Counted from the stretch's first letter, positions 1-6,082 are shown. The stretch: 9,246 bases of DNA from DASSNR01 sp036278935 (GCA_036278935.1 DASUKA010000147.1:1-9246); one strand, 5' to 3'. A program made the numbers and translations. The notes: generated by a model from the letters alone, not told the origin.

Positions 1-1
1 G

Positions 2-112
2 CTGACGCGCCGGGTGGTCGAGCGCTGCTTCTCTGCCCTCGCCCGCCAACGCGCCGGTCACTCGCGGGCGTTGACAGAGGCATCCGTCGCTCCGAGCTTT
101 CGCGGTTCGGTC
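2..112 (+). pseudogene. possible C-terminal scrap of an IS5-like transposase
   Basis: Read in the frame starting at base 2, the window opens with RRVVERCFSALARQR, which resembles the conserved C-terminal block of IS5-family DDE transposases (pattern RRWVVERTFxWLxRxRR). An Ala and a Phe about 20 residues further on fall at roughly the right spacing for the following helix. The central Trp is missing and the rest of the frame does not look like transposase. No terminal inverted repeat is visible and the left part is cut off by the window edge. This could be a degenerate remnant or chance similarity in GC-rich DNA. Confidence 0.2.
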
Positions 113-169
113 CACGTGGTCTCGTCGGCTGGCCGCGCGCCGCCGGCGCATGACGGGGCTGCCCCATGC

Positions 170-174
170 GGAGG
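170..174 (+). promoter_or_regulatory. Shine-Dalgarno GGAGG for the membrane protein
   Basis: A perfect GGAGG lies 8 nt before the ATG at 183. It selects that start over the in-frame ATG at 150, which has no such site and would add 11 non-hydrophobic residues in front of the first membrane helix. Confidence 0.8.
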
Positions 175-182
175 ATGTACCG

Positions 183-749
183 ATGTCACTCTACGCCGTA
201 GCGCTCTTTCTGCACCTACTGACAGTGGTGGCGGCGTTCATCGCCGTTGCCCTCATCCATGCCGGCCTTATCCGGATGCGGAGGGCTGAGCGCGTGGGCG
301 AGGCGCGCGAGGCGCTCATGTCCGCCGGGCGCGCCGGCCGAGCGATGCCGATCGTCGGCCTCCTGCTGCTGCTCACGGGCGCATACATGACGGAGAGCCT
401 GTGGTCGTGGACCACGCCCTGGATCGATGTCTCGATCGGCGGGCTGGTGGCGATCATGGCGGCCGGCGGCGGCCTGCTCGAGCGTCGCCTGCGCGCGCTG
501 AAACCGCTGCTCCAGCATGGCGATGGCCCCGTGGACGGTACGCTCGCCGCATCCCTTCGCGCTCCGTCCCTCTGGATCATCGCCCAGTTGCCGCCGCTGC
601 TGGCCATCGGCGTCATGTTCGTGATGACGACCAAACCGGGGATGGCTCAGGGCATCATCGAGATTCTCGTGGTTGTCGCGATCGGGGTGTTGGCCATGGT
701 GCCGGCGATGCGAGTGCGCGAACGGAGCGAAGTGGTGATGGAAGAGTGA
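183..749 (+). CDS. small multi-pass integral membrane protein, function unknown
   Basis: This encodes a 188-residue inner-membrane protein with about five hydrophobic segments, near residues 3-30, 53-69, 80-98, 129-150 and 156-175. Arg-rich loops (RMRRAERVGEAR near 31-43 and ERRLRALK near 100-107) probably face the cytoplasm. The opening MSLYAVALFLHLL, followed by alternating helices and basic loops, resembles the DUF2269-like small membrane proteins common in Gemmatimonadota and Actinobacteria. That is recognition of overall pattern, not of a catalytic motif, and I see no residues that suggest a transported substrate or an enzyme. The start is fixed by GGAGG at 170-174. The TGA stop at 747-749 is the first triplet of a tandem repeat array shared with the converging acetamidase gene. 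It appears to be a single-gene unit. Confidence 0.85.
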   Translation: MSLYAVALFLHLLTVVAAFIAVALIHAGLIRMRRAERVGEAREALMSAGRAGRAMPIVGLLLLLTGAYMTESLWSWTTPWIDVSIGGLVAIMAAGGGLLERRLRALKPLLQHGDGPVDGTLAASLRAPSLWIIAQLPPLLAIGVMFVMTTKPGMAQGIIEILVVVAIGVLAMVPAMRVRERSEVVMEE

Positions 750-786
750 CCCACTGACTCACTGACCTGCTGACCCACTGACTCAC
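747..786. repeat. 8-bp tandem repeat, five units, spanning both stop codons of a convergent gene pair
   Basis: There are five back-to-back 8-bp units: units 1 and 4 are TGACCCAC, units 2 and 5 are TGACTCAC, and unit 3 is TGACCTGC. Units 1-2 therefore recur exactly as units 4-5, as a 16-bp direct repeat with a 24-bp period. The plus-strand gene stops at the TGA of unit 1 (747-749) and the minus-strand gene stops inside unit 5 (TGA read from 785 to 783). Because 8 is not a multiple of 3, the unit's TGA occurs in all three plus-strand frames. No hairpin forms, so it is not a classical intrinsic terminator. Confidence 0.9.
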
Positions 787-1838
787 CTCTTTCCCTCGCC
801 CAGCACGCTCTTCGGAATCATCATGTGCACGCCGACGTTCCCATCCACCAGCTCGGTGATGTGCAGATTCGCGGCCACGCTCGCCAGCCGGTAGGCCTCC
901 ACGCGCGGGAGTCCCTTCTTCCGCATGAGAAAGTCGATCATCTGCTGCACGCAGATCTGCGTCGCCTTGGTGAGATCGCGGTCCATGCCCATCGTGATGT
1001 AATCGGTGGGCGTCTCGGCCATGGGCCAGGTGAGATGCATGTCCTTGCGCACGATGAGCTGGACGTCGCCGACGAGCGACGTCTCGATGGCGGTCTGATC
1101 CACTTCGCCATCGCCCTGGGCCGCATGGCCATCGCCGATCTCGAGCAGCGCACCAGGCGTCCACACGGGCAGGTAGAGCGTGGTGCCGGCCACCAGCTCC
1201 TTGTTGTCCATGTTGCCGCCGTGGATGCTCGGCGGATTGCTCGACACGCGCCCGGAGTCGCGCGGCGGTGCGTCGCCCATGCTGCCGAAGAACGGGTGCA
1301 GCGGGATGACGATCCCATCGCCGAGCGAGGCGACCATGCGCGTGGTGTCCAGCTGGATGATGCGTGTGCGCGGCTGGCCGCAGTTCTGACGAAGAAAGCC
1401 GCTGCATCCGTTGTACGCGTACGGAATGGCGAAGTGGATGTTGAGGATGCGCACCTCCAGCACGTCGCCGGAGTCGGCGCCGGCCACGTAGATCGGTCCG
1501 GTGAGGATGTGCCCGCCGGGCCCGCGGTCCTTCACCGAATCGACCACGTTGATGAGCGATTGCTGCACCTCGCTCGCCGGCAGTCCGGCGCGTGTCAGCC
1601 CGCGCGGTGTGTTGGTGAGCAGCGTCTCCACCTCCACCGTATCGCCCGAGGCAACGCGGAGCACCGGCTTGGCGGCGGCGCTGTAGTAGCCGTACGCGAC
1701 GGTGTGCGGCGTGGCCGGGAGGTGATGGAAGTGCGTGGAGGACTGCGCGGCGACTGTCGTGGCGCCGGCGGCCAGGGCGGCGAGGGCGAGCACTGCGAGA
1801 GCGATCGCCGCGAGGCGGTGGGCGAGTGCGCGGATCAT
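783..1838 (-). CDS. exported acetamidase/formamidase family protein
   Basis: This encodes a 351-residue protein of the FmdA_AmdA amidohydrolase family, whose known members hydrolyse formamide, acetamide and related short amides to the acid and ammonia. Family hallmarks are GPIYVAGADSGDVLEVRI (114-131), HPFFGSMGDAPP (181-192), SIHGGNMDN (204-212) and LPVWTPGALLEIGDGHAAQG (223-242) followed by DGEV. Unlike the cytoplasmic reference enzymes it begins with a clear Sec signal peptide: MIRALAHR, a hydrophobic Ala/Leu core at about 9-25, and a probable cut after VAA at 31. The start is the first ATG before that signal; no Shine-Dalgarno is visible. The same frame stays open upstream to 2633, but that part overlaps the ADOP gene and is spurious. 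A promoter lies at 1927-1955, and a 26-codon ORF ends on this start as ATGA. The stop lies in the tandem repeat. Family assignment is firm; the substrate is unknown. Confidence 0.92.
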   Translation of the reverse strand: MIRALAHRLAAIALAVLALAALAAGATTVAAQSSTHFHHLPATPHTVAYGYYSAAAKPVLRVASGDTVEVETLLTNTPRGLTRAGLPASEVQQSLINVVDSVKDRGPGGHILTGPIYVAGADSGDVLEVRILNIHFAIPYAYNGCSGFLRQNCGQPRTRIIQLDTTRMVASLGDGIVIPLHPFFGSMGDAPPRDSGRVSSNPPSIHGGNMDNKELVAGTTLYLPVWTPGALLEIGDGHAAQGDGEVDQTAIETSLVGDVQLIVRKDMHLTWPMAETPTDYITMGMDRDLTKATQICVQQMIDFLMRKKGLPRVEAYRLASVAANLHITELVDGNVGVHMMIPKSVLGEGKR

Positions 1839-1915
1839 GTCGATCGGGTGGAGGAAGGCGCGATGCGACGAGCATGGTCGGCAGCGGCGGATGCCGCCGC
1901 ACGGCCATGCTTCAT
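1835..1915 (-). CDS. possible 26-codon leader ORF coupled to the acetamidase gene
   Basis: Starting with ATG at 1915, a short frame encodes MKHGRAAASAAADHARRIAP plus six more residues. Its TGA (1837-1835) overlaps the acetamidase ATG (1838-1836) as ATGA. The predicted transcription start near 1920 would make this ORF almost leaderless, and it would explain how a gene start without a Shine-Dalgarno is reached, by re-initiation. The composition (Ala/Arg-rich) is what random GC-rich sequence would give, and one frame in three would overlap by chance. It may therefore be non-coding. Confidence 0.3.
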   Translation of the reverse strand: MKHGRAAASAAADHARRIAPSSTRST

Positions 1916-1926
1916 CAGGGCGATCG

Positions 1927-1955
1927 AGAATAGCGTGCCGCGCGAAGTGCGGCAA
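1927..1955 (-). promoter_or_regulatory. sigma70-like promoter for the acetamidase gene
   Basis: On the minus strand, TTGCCG (1955-1950), a 17-bp spacer and TATTCT (1932-1927) form a recognisable -35/-10 pair. The -10 lies inside an 18-bp sequence (1918-1935, plus strand GGGCGATCGAGAATAGCG) repeated exactly at 5331-5348, and its core recurs at 8139-8153. The promoter sits only about 20 bp after the ADOP stop codon, so the acetamidase can be expressed apart from padR-ADOP, although read-through is possible. The expected start is near 1920, giving an untranslated leader of about 80 nt, or about 5 nt if the short ORF is translated. Confidence 0.6.
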
Positions 1956-1975
1956 GCGCCCGCGTGTCGGGTAGC

Positions 1976-4705
1976 TTACCCGCCCCGCAGCGCCTCCGTC
2001 GGCGCCACCGCCATGGCTCGCCGGGCCGGCAGCGCGCAAGCGAGGAGCGCGATCCCCGCGAGCACGAGCGAGACGACGCCGAGCGTCGGCAGATCCATGG
2101 GCGGCACGCCGACGAGCAGCGAGCGCAGCGCACGCGCGACGACCAGAGCTCCCACGATGCCGATGGCGAGACCCGCCAGCGTCAGCCGCAGCCCCTGCGC
2201 CATCACGAGCGCCATCACCGATCCACGCTGCGCGCCGAGCGCCATGCGCAACCCGATCTCGTAGGTGCGCTGCGACACGCCGTAGGCGATCACGCCGTAA
2301 ATCCCGATTCCCGCCAGGAGCAGGGCGAGCGCGGCGAACGCGCTGAGCAGCATCGTGCTGAAGTGGCGGTCCGCGATCGAGTTGGCCACGATCTGTCCCA
2401 TCGACTGCATCGATGAGATCGGAACGTTCCGGTCGAGCGCATGGACCGCCGCCCTCACGGCGCCGGCGACCGCGAACGGGTCGTCTGTGGTGCGGACGAC
2501 GAGCGACATGGTCAACGGTGTGTAGTACGCGCTCGTGCCGGCCTGCGCGTACGGAAAGAACATCGTCGGCGGCACGTCGGCCCGGATGCCTTCGGAGCGC
2601 GAGTCCTTCACCAGTCCGACGACCGTGACCCACGGCGCCTTGTCGCCGAACATCTTGATCGTGTGGCCGATAGGGTCCTCACCCGGCCAGAGCTCGCGCG
2701 CCATGGCTTCGTTCACCACCGCGACCATCGGCGCGTCGGCCCGGTCGGCATCCGTGAACGCGCGGCCGCGCACGATCTGCATCCCCATCGCTTCGAAGTA
2801 TCCGGGGCTCACCTGCTCGGGCTCCGGGGAGGGCGCCTCGCTGATCGTCTTCAGCACTCGGCCATCGACCATGATCGACCAGCGCCCGCCGTCACCGTCC
2901 ATCGGAAGCCACCCCGCGACGGCGGCGGTACGCACGCCGGGCATGGCGCGTACCCGGGTGGTCAGCTCCTGGAAGAACTGTACGGCATTCGGATATGCCT
3001 TGGGCGGCAGCGAGATCTGCATGGTCAACACGTTCAATGGATCGAATCCGAGATCGACTGCCTGCAGCGTCCACAGACTCCGCACCATGAGTCCCGCGCC
3101 GAAGAGCATGACGACCGCCAGAGCGACCTCGGCGACGACGAGCACTCGTCCCGTGCGCTGCGCGCCGGACGCCGGTGCCGGTGCCCGCGTCCCCTCCTTG
3201 AGTGGGTCCGCGGAGTCGCCGCGCGACCCGCGCAATGCCGGCACCAGCCCGAAGAGCAACCCGGTGGCGAGCGATACGGCGGCAGCGAAGGCGAGCACGG
3301 AGACATCGATGTGCACCTCGTCGAGCCGAGGCGTGGAGCTCGGCGCGATGGCCAGCAGGACGCGCGTTCCCCCCCAGGCGAGCAGGAGTCCGAGCGCGCC
3401 GCCGAACAGCGCGAACAGTCCGCTCTCCGTGAGCGCCTGCCGCACGAGACGCCGCCGCGAAGCCCCGAGCGCGGCGCGGATCGCGAGCTCCTTGCGGCGC
3501 GATTCTCCACGCGCCAGCAGCAGGTTGGCGACGTTGACGCAGGCGATGAGGAGCACGAAGCCCACCGCGCCGAGCAGCGCCACGAGGTAGGGCCGCGTGG
3601 CGCCGTAGATCGTGTCGGCGATCGGCGTGACGGTCGCGCTGAGCGGGTGCTCCGGGAAATAGATGTCGGGGTAGTCGCGCATCCACCGCCGATCCATCGT
3701 GTTGAGCTCCGCGCTCGCGCCGGCCACTGTCGCCCGCAGCGCGAGTCTGCCGATCAGCCGCAGGTAGTGATTGTTGCGCGTCCACAGCTTTGCCGGATCG
3801 AGGCGCAGCGGGACCCAGACGTCGATGCGGGGGGATGGATAGTCGAAGCGCTTCGGCAGGACGCCGATGACCGTGGTCGCCTGCCCATCGAGGTGGATCG
3901 TGCGGCCGATGACACCCGGGTCGCCGCCGAATCGCCACTGCCAGAGTCCGTAGCTGATCTCGGCGACGGGTGGGTGGCCGCGTACATCATCGTCCGCCGT
4001 GAAGGCGCGTCCGATCCGCGGCGGGACGCTGAGGATGGGGAAGAACCCGTCGGACACACGCGCGACATCCACTCGCTCCGGCTCCTGACCACCGGTGAGG
4101 CTGGCCGCGGTCGTGGCGAACGCGGCGATCTGTGTGAAGGCGCGCGCGTCGCGGCGGTAGTCCATGAACTCCGGCTCGGAGATGGACGTGGTCGGCGCAC
4201 TCTGCGCGATCTCCACGATGCGCTCCGGTGTGTAGAACGGGAGCGGGCGGAACATGACGCCATTGACGATGGTGAAGATGGAGACGTTCGCCCCGATGCC
4301 GAGCGCGAGCGTGGCGAGCACCACCGCGGTGAAGGCTGGTTCGCGACGCATGCCGCGCAGCGCATATCGCACGTCCTGCCGAAGCGACCAGAGCATCTCG
4401 TCATCCTCCAGGTGGTGTGTCGTCGAGGCACCCGTGAGGTGCCGTCGTGCATCGATCCATCGGGTCAACGCATTCGCCCGCTCCAGGGGGGCCGTCGCGG
4501 CGGCGTCGAGCAGTGCTCCGAGCCAGACCGCGATCACTCCGCGCCAGCCGCGCGCGCACTCGGCGCGCAACCGGTCGCGGTGGAAGTCGACCATCTCATG
4601 GCCGAATCGATCGCGGAAGCTCCGCGGATAGAGCCGCAGCAGGAGGTGATAGCAGCGCTCGCTCCACGCGCCGTCTGGTGCGGGTGCTCCCCGTGCGCGT
4701 CTCAT
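1976..4705 (-). CDS. ADOP-family FtsX/MacB-type ABC permease (orphan permease)
   Basis: This encodes 909 residues. Residues 1-105 are a soluble N-terminal domain (LLLRLYPRSFRDRFGHEMVD) typical of 'acidobacterial duplicated orphan permeases'. LRQDVRYALRGMRREPAFTA then leads into two tandem MacB/FtsX units. Hydrophobic segments lie near 124-149, 373-396, 427-454, 470-491, 519-544, 786-809, 834-859 and 875-896. Large periplasmic MacB_PCD-type domains span about 155-370 and 550-780. FtsX signatures are ACVNVANLLLARGESRRKELAIRAALGASRR (about 388-418, running between two segments) and TYEIGLRMALGAQR (814-827). Family members lack their own ATPase gene, as here, and are thought to work with an ATPase encoded elsewhere, in efflux or envelope mechanotransmission; no substrate is known. 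The ATG shares one base with the padR stop (TGATG); a GTG one codon earlier is possible. Both imply coupled translation. It is full length with no frame break. Confidence 0.93.
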   Translation of the reverse strand: MRRARGAPAPDGAWSERCYHLLLRLYPRSFRDRFGHEMVDFHRDRLRAECARGWRGVIAVWLGALLDAAATAPLERANALTRWIDARRHLTGASTTHHLEDDEMLWSLRQDVRYALRGMRREPAFTAVVLATLALGIGANVSIFTIVNGVMFRPLPFYTPERIVEIAQSAPTTSISEPEFMDYRRDARAFTQIAAFATTAASLTGGQEPERVDVARVSDGFFPILSVPPRIGRAFTADDDVRGHPPVAEISYGLWQWRFGGDPGVIGRTIHLDGQATTVIGVLPKRFDYPSPRIDVWVPLRLDPAKLWTRNNHYLRLIGRLALRATVAGASAELNTMDRRWMRDYPDIYFPEHPLSATVTPIADTIYGATRPYLVALLGAVGFVLLIACVNVANLLLARGESRRKELAIRAALGASRRRLVRQALTESGLFALFGGALGLLLAWGGTRVLLAIAPSSTPRLDEVHIDVSVLAFAAAVSLATGLLFGLVPALRGSRGDSADPLKEGTRAPAPASGAQRTGRVLVVAEVALAVVMLFGAGLMVRSLWTLQAVDLGFDPLNVLTMQISLPPKAYPNAVQFFQELTTRVRAMPGVRTAAVAGWLPMDGDGGRWSIMVDGRVLKTISEAPSPEPEQVSPGYFEAMGMQIVRGRAFTDADRADAPMVAVVNEAMARELWPGEDPIGHTIKMFGDKAPWVTVVGLVKDSRSEGIRADVPPTMFFPYAQAGTSAYYTPLTMSLVVRTTDDPFAVAGAVRAAVHALDRNVPISSMQSMGQIVANSIADRHFSTMLLSAFAALALLLAGIGIYGVIAYGVSQRTYEIGLRMALGAQRGSVMALVMAQGLRLTLAGLAIGIVGALVVARALRSLLVGVPPMDLPTLGVVSLVLAGIALLACALPARRAMAVAPTEALRGG

Positions 4706-5076
4706 CACGCGGACTCGGGTGTGATGACGCGCCGTGCTTCGGCCAGCCGGACCAGCGCGCGGAGCCGGCGCATCTCGGCCGCGAGCACGCGGCGGCCGAA
4801 CGGCGTGAGGCGGTAGTAGCGCCGACGCTCGTCGTCCAGCTCGGTTGCTGGTCGCCGGCCGGAATCTTCCACCAGTCGGTCGTCGATCAGGTAGCGGATC
4901 GAGCGGTAGAGGTTCCCCGCCTCGGGGCGAATGGCACCATCGGTGTGGTCGATGATGTCCTGCCGGATGCCGTAGCCGTGGCGATCGCCGGCGGCGAGCA
5001 TGGTGAGGATGAGGAGCTCGATGGGCTTGAGCGGCAGCGGTGCCGTCGGCGCCCTGTGCGATCGGTCGTGGAGCAT
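4705..5076 (-). CDS. PadR-family transcriptional regulator (acidobacterial type)
   Basis: This encodes a 123-residue PadR repressor-type protein. The winged helix covers about residues 15-95: LKPIELLILTMLAAGDRHGYGI, then GNLYRSIRYLIDDRLVED, and the wing DDERRRYYRLTPFGRRVLAA. A short C-terminal helix at about 96-117 (EMRRLRALVRLAEARR) would serve for dimerisation. PadR proteins bind palindromes as dimers and are released by small ligands or stress signals. The gene is the first of an operon with the ADOP permease (stop and start overlap). This regulator-permease pairing is very common in Acidobacteriota and Gemmatimonadota, so the regulator most likely controls its own operon through the palindrome at 5103-5121. 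The ATG at 5076 has no strong Shine-Dalgarno. The ligand is unknown. Confidence 0.92.
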   Translation of the reverse strand: MLHDRSHRAPTAPLPLKPIELLILTMLAAGDRHGYGIRQDIIDHTDGAIRPEAGNLYRSIRYLIDDRLVEDSGRRPATELDDERRRYYRLTPFGRRVLAAEMRRLRALVRLAEARRVITPESA

Positions 5077-5102
5077 GGCGGCCCTGGTCCAGGTGCAGAG
5101 GG

Positions 5103-5121
5103 TATAGTCAAGATGACTATA
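5103..5121. promoter_or_regulatory. perfect palindrome, probable PadR operator
   Basis: TATAGTCA-AGA-TGACTATA is a perfect 8-bp inverted repeat with a 3-bp centre, 26 bp upstream of the padR start. It is AT-rich against very GC-rich surroundings and supplies the best -10-like sequences of the padR promoter (TATAGT or GACTAT read on the minus strand), so a bound dimer would block RNA polymerase. A TTGCCC lies at 5147-5142 but is about 20 bp from TATAGT, a poor spacing. The operator role is inferred from position, symmetry and the adjacent PadR gene. Confidence 0.7.
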
Positions 5122-5158
5122 TGCCGTTCGACACCCGAACCGGGCAAGGGGTTGCTCG

Positions 5159-5175
5159 GGCCGTTCCGGAAGGCC
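5159..5175. repeat. near-perfect inverted repeat centred on TTCCGGAA
   Basis: GGCC-G-TTCCGGAA-GGCC is symmetric except for one extra G at 5163. It lies about 85 bp upstream of the padR start and could be a second regulator site or a hairpin in a long padR leader. Short GC-rich palindromes are frequent by chance at this base composition. Confidence 0.3.
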
Positions 5176-5330
5176 GGGTGCTCAGCCGGCTACCCCGCCA
5201 CGTTCCCTGCGCCGCGGTGCGACGGGTGGAGCGGCGGACGAGTGCAAAGGGCATGGGAGTGAGTGGGCGATGGTGGTGATGCGAGGCGGGTCCGCACGGT
5301 GTGTGGCGGGGACGCGGGATGTCGCTCCTG

Positions 5331-5366
5331 GGGCGATCGAGAATAGCGCGGCGCGGACCGCAGCAA
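5331..5366 (-). promoter_or_regulatory. second copy of the shared promoter motif
   Basis: Plus-strand GGGCGATCGAGAATAGCG at 5331-5348 is identical to 1918-1935. Read leftwards it gives TATTCT (5345-5340). The best upstream box is TTGCTG (5366-5361) with only 15 bp between, so this copy is a weaker match than the other two. If active it would add an mRNA leader of about 260 nt to padR-ADOP, which already has a candidate promoter over its palindrome. It could instead be a relic or a binding site rather than a start point. Confidence 0.35.
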
Positions 5367-5511
5367 CCACGCAACTCGCATGGTGCGCACCAGCGATCGG
5401 CCCCGCCACGCGGGATATGCTCCCGTGACGCCCGCGCGAACCACTCGGCCGCGTGCCGCGTTATCGGAGGTGAGACAGCGTTACACGGGTCCGATGTCTC
5501 CGCGTCAGCGG

Positions 5512-5517
5512 AAGGAG
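5512..5517 (+). promoter_or_regulatory. Shine-Dalgarno AAGGAG fixing a GTG start
   Basis: AAGGAG lies 6 nt before the GTG at 5524. The in-frame ATGs at 5380 and 5494 lack a well-placed site, and the ATG at 5533 is 15 nt away. The GTG is therefore the preferred start. Confidence 0.7.
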
Positions 5518-5523
5518 CAAGCT

Positions 5524-5991
5524 GTGTCGAGTATGCATATCGTTCAAGAGCCGATTACCGGCGACGAGGAGGTCAGCGATCCAGGCCAGCCTCCGCAGGC
5601 GCTGGCCGAGTTCTACCGCGCGTTCAACAGCGGGGACCTCGCGCTCATGGCGCAGAACTGGGATGACTCGGATGAGGCCGTGATGGACAATCCGGTCGGG
5701 GGCATCAAACGCGGCTGGCCGGAAATCCGACGGGTGTACGAGCGTATCTTCAACAGCGGTGCCAAGGTATCCGTTGAGTTTCACGACTACACGCTGCACA
5801 TCCATGGCGACGTCTTCTGGGCCATCGGACGGGAGCGCGGTCGGCTGGAGGCCAATGGCGTGATGCTGGATCTGGCGATCCGCACCAGCCGCGTCTTTCG
5901 ACGCGTTGGCGGTCGCTGGCGCCAGGTGCACCATCATGGCTCGATTGATGATCCGCAGCTCCTCGCGTCCTACCAGAAGGCGGTGCGCTAA
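5524..5991 (+). CDS. NTF2-like / SnoaL-like (DUF4440-type) protein
   Basis: This encodes 155 residues with a single NTF2-like cone fold covering about residues 22-152. Visible family features are the opening helix ALAEFYRAFNSGDLALMAQNW (about 26-46, split by loops), the pocket stretch MDNPVGGIKRGWPEIRRVYE (54-73), strands VSVEFHDYTLHIHGDVFWAIG (82-102) and LAIRTSRVFRRVGGRWRQVH (117-136), and the closing HHGSIDDPQLLASYQ (137-151). This superfamily includes ketosteroid-isomerase-like enzymes and ligand-binding proteins. The pocket does not match a characterised enzyme closely enough to assign a reaction. There is no signal peptide, so it should be cytoplasmic. The GTG start is chosen for its Shine-Dalgarno. 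The stop at 5989-5991 is followed within 2 nt by a long inverted repeat, which may end or process the transcript before the exporter gene. Confidence 0.88.
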   Translation: MSSMHIVQEPITGDEEVSDPGQPPQALAEFYRAFNSGDLALMAQNWDDSDEAVMDNPVGGIKRGWPEIRRVYERIFNSGAKVSVEFHDYTLHIHGDVFWAIGRERGRLEANGVMLDLAIRTSRVFRRVGGRWRQVHHHGSIDDPQLLASYQKAVR

Positions 5992-5992
5992 C

Positions 5993-6058
5993 CAGGAGAG
6001 AGCGACACTGCCGTCTCGTTTCACGCGTCGGTGAAACTCAGCCGGCACCGCTCTCCTG
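5993..6058 (+). other. 66-nt multi-segment inverted repeat (structured RNA or terminator)
   Basis: Four nested complementary segments pair in order. CAGGAGAG (5993-6000) pairs with CTCTCCTG (6051-6058), CG (6003-6004) with CG (6049-6050), TGCCG (6009-6013) with CGGCA (6043-6047), and GTTTCAC (6018-6024) with GTGAAAC (6031-6037) around the loop GCGTCG. This gives 22 pairs in 66 nt with small internal loops. It fills nearly the whole gap between the NTF2-like stop and the lysE-like start. There is no T-tract, so it is not a standard intrinsic terminator. It may be a 3'-end stabiliser, a factor-assisted terminator or a 5'-leader element of the exporter. Confidence 0.6.
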
Positions 6059-6082
6059 TATACCGACACTCAGGTCGCCCCG

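Larger units (their letters stand above)
5122..5523. other. intergenic region without a convincing gene
   Basis: About 400 bp between the divergent padR and NTF2-like genes. Open frames here, such as the minus frame containing MPFALVRRSTRR (from 5254), have Arg/Pro/Ser-rich composition and no ribosome site or recognisable fold, so I regard them as non-coding. The region holds a near-palindrome around TTCCGGAA (5159-5175), a copy of the shared promoter motif (5331-5366) and the Shine-Dalgarno of the following gene. The promoter of the rightward gene must lie here, but I cannot point to a good -35/-10 pair. Confidence 0.6.

Noticed and set aside
71..99. Perfect TTGACA (71-76) as promoter of the first gene
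   Set aside because: At 16-18 bp downstream there is only GAGCTT-like sequence, a poor -10, so the -35 match alone is not enough to call it.
825..2264. A 479-codon plus-strand frame antisense to the acetamidase gene
   Set aside because: Low-complexity charged composition, no ribosome site, and a clear real gene on the opposite strand.
1839..2633. Upstream in-frame extension of the acetamidase gene
   Set aside because: The extra 265 residues are Arg/Ala-rich, overlap the ADOP gene on the same strand, and would bury a perfect signal peptide inside the protein.
2441..4816. A 791-codon open frame on the plus strand, antisense to the ADOP gene
   Set aside because: It is Arg/Glu/His/Asp-rich with no hydrophobic core or known motif, and it is the mirror of a well-supported membrane protein. 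Long antisense frames are expected at this GC content.
5117..5254. Minus-strand small ORF beginning MPFALVRR upstream of padR
   Set aside because: No ribosome site, Arg/Ser/Thr/Pro-rich composition, and it runs through the likely padR promoter and regulatory region.
5407..5427. Small inverted repeat GGGA-TATGC-TCCC with flanking CAC/GTG
   Set aside because: The stem is short and has a two-base bulge; it is not near a start and not distinguishable from chance.
5993..6058. The long inverted repeat as an integron attC site
   Set aside because: The outer arms are CAGGAGAG/CTCTCCTG and lack the GTTRRRY/RYYYAAC ends. No integrase or cassette array is nearby.
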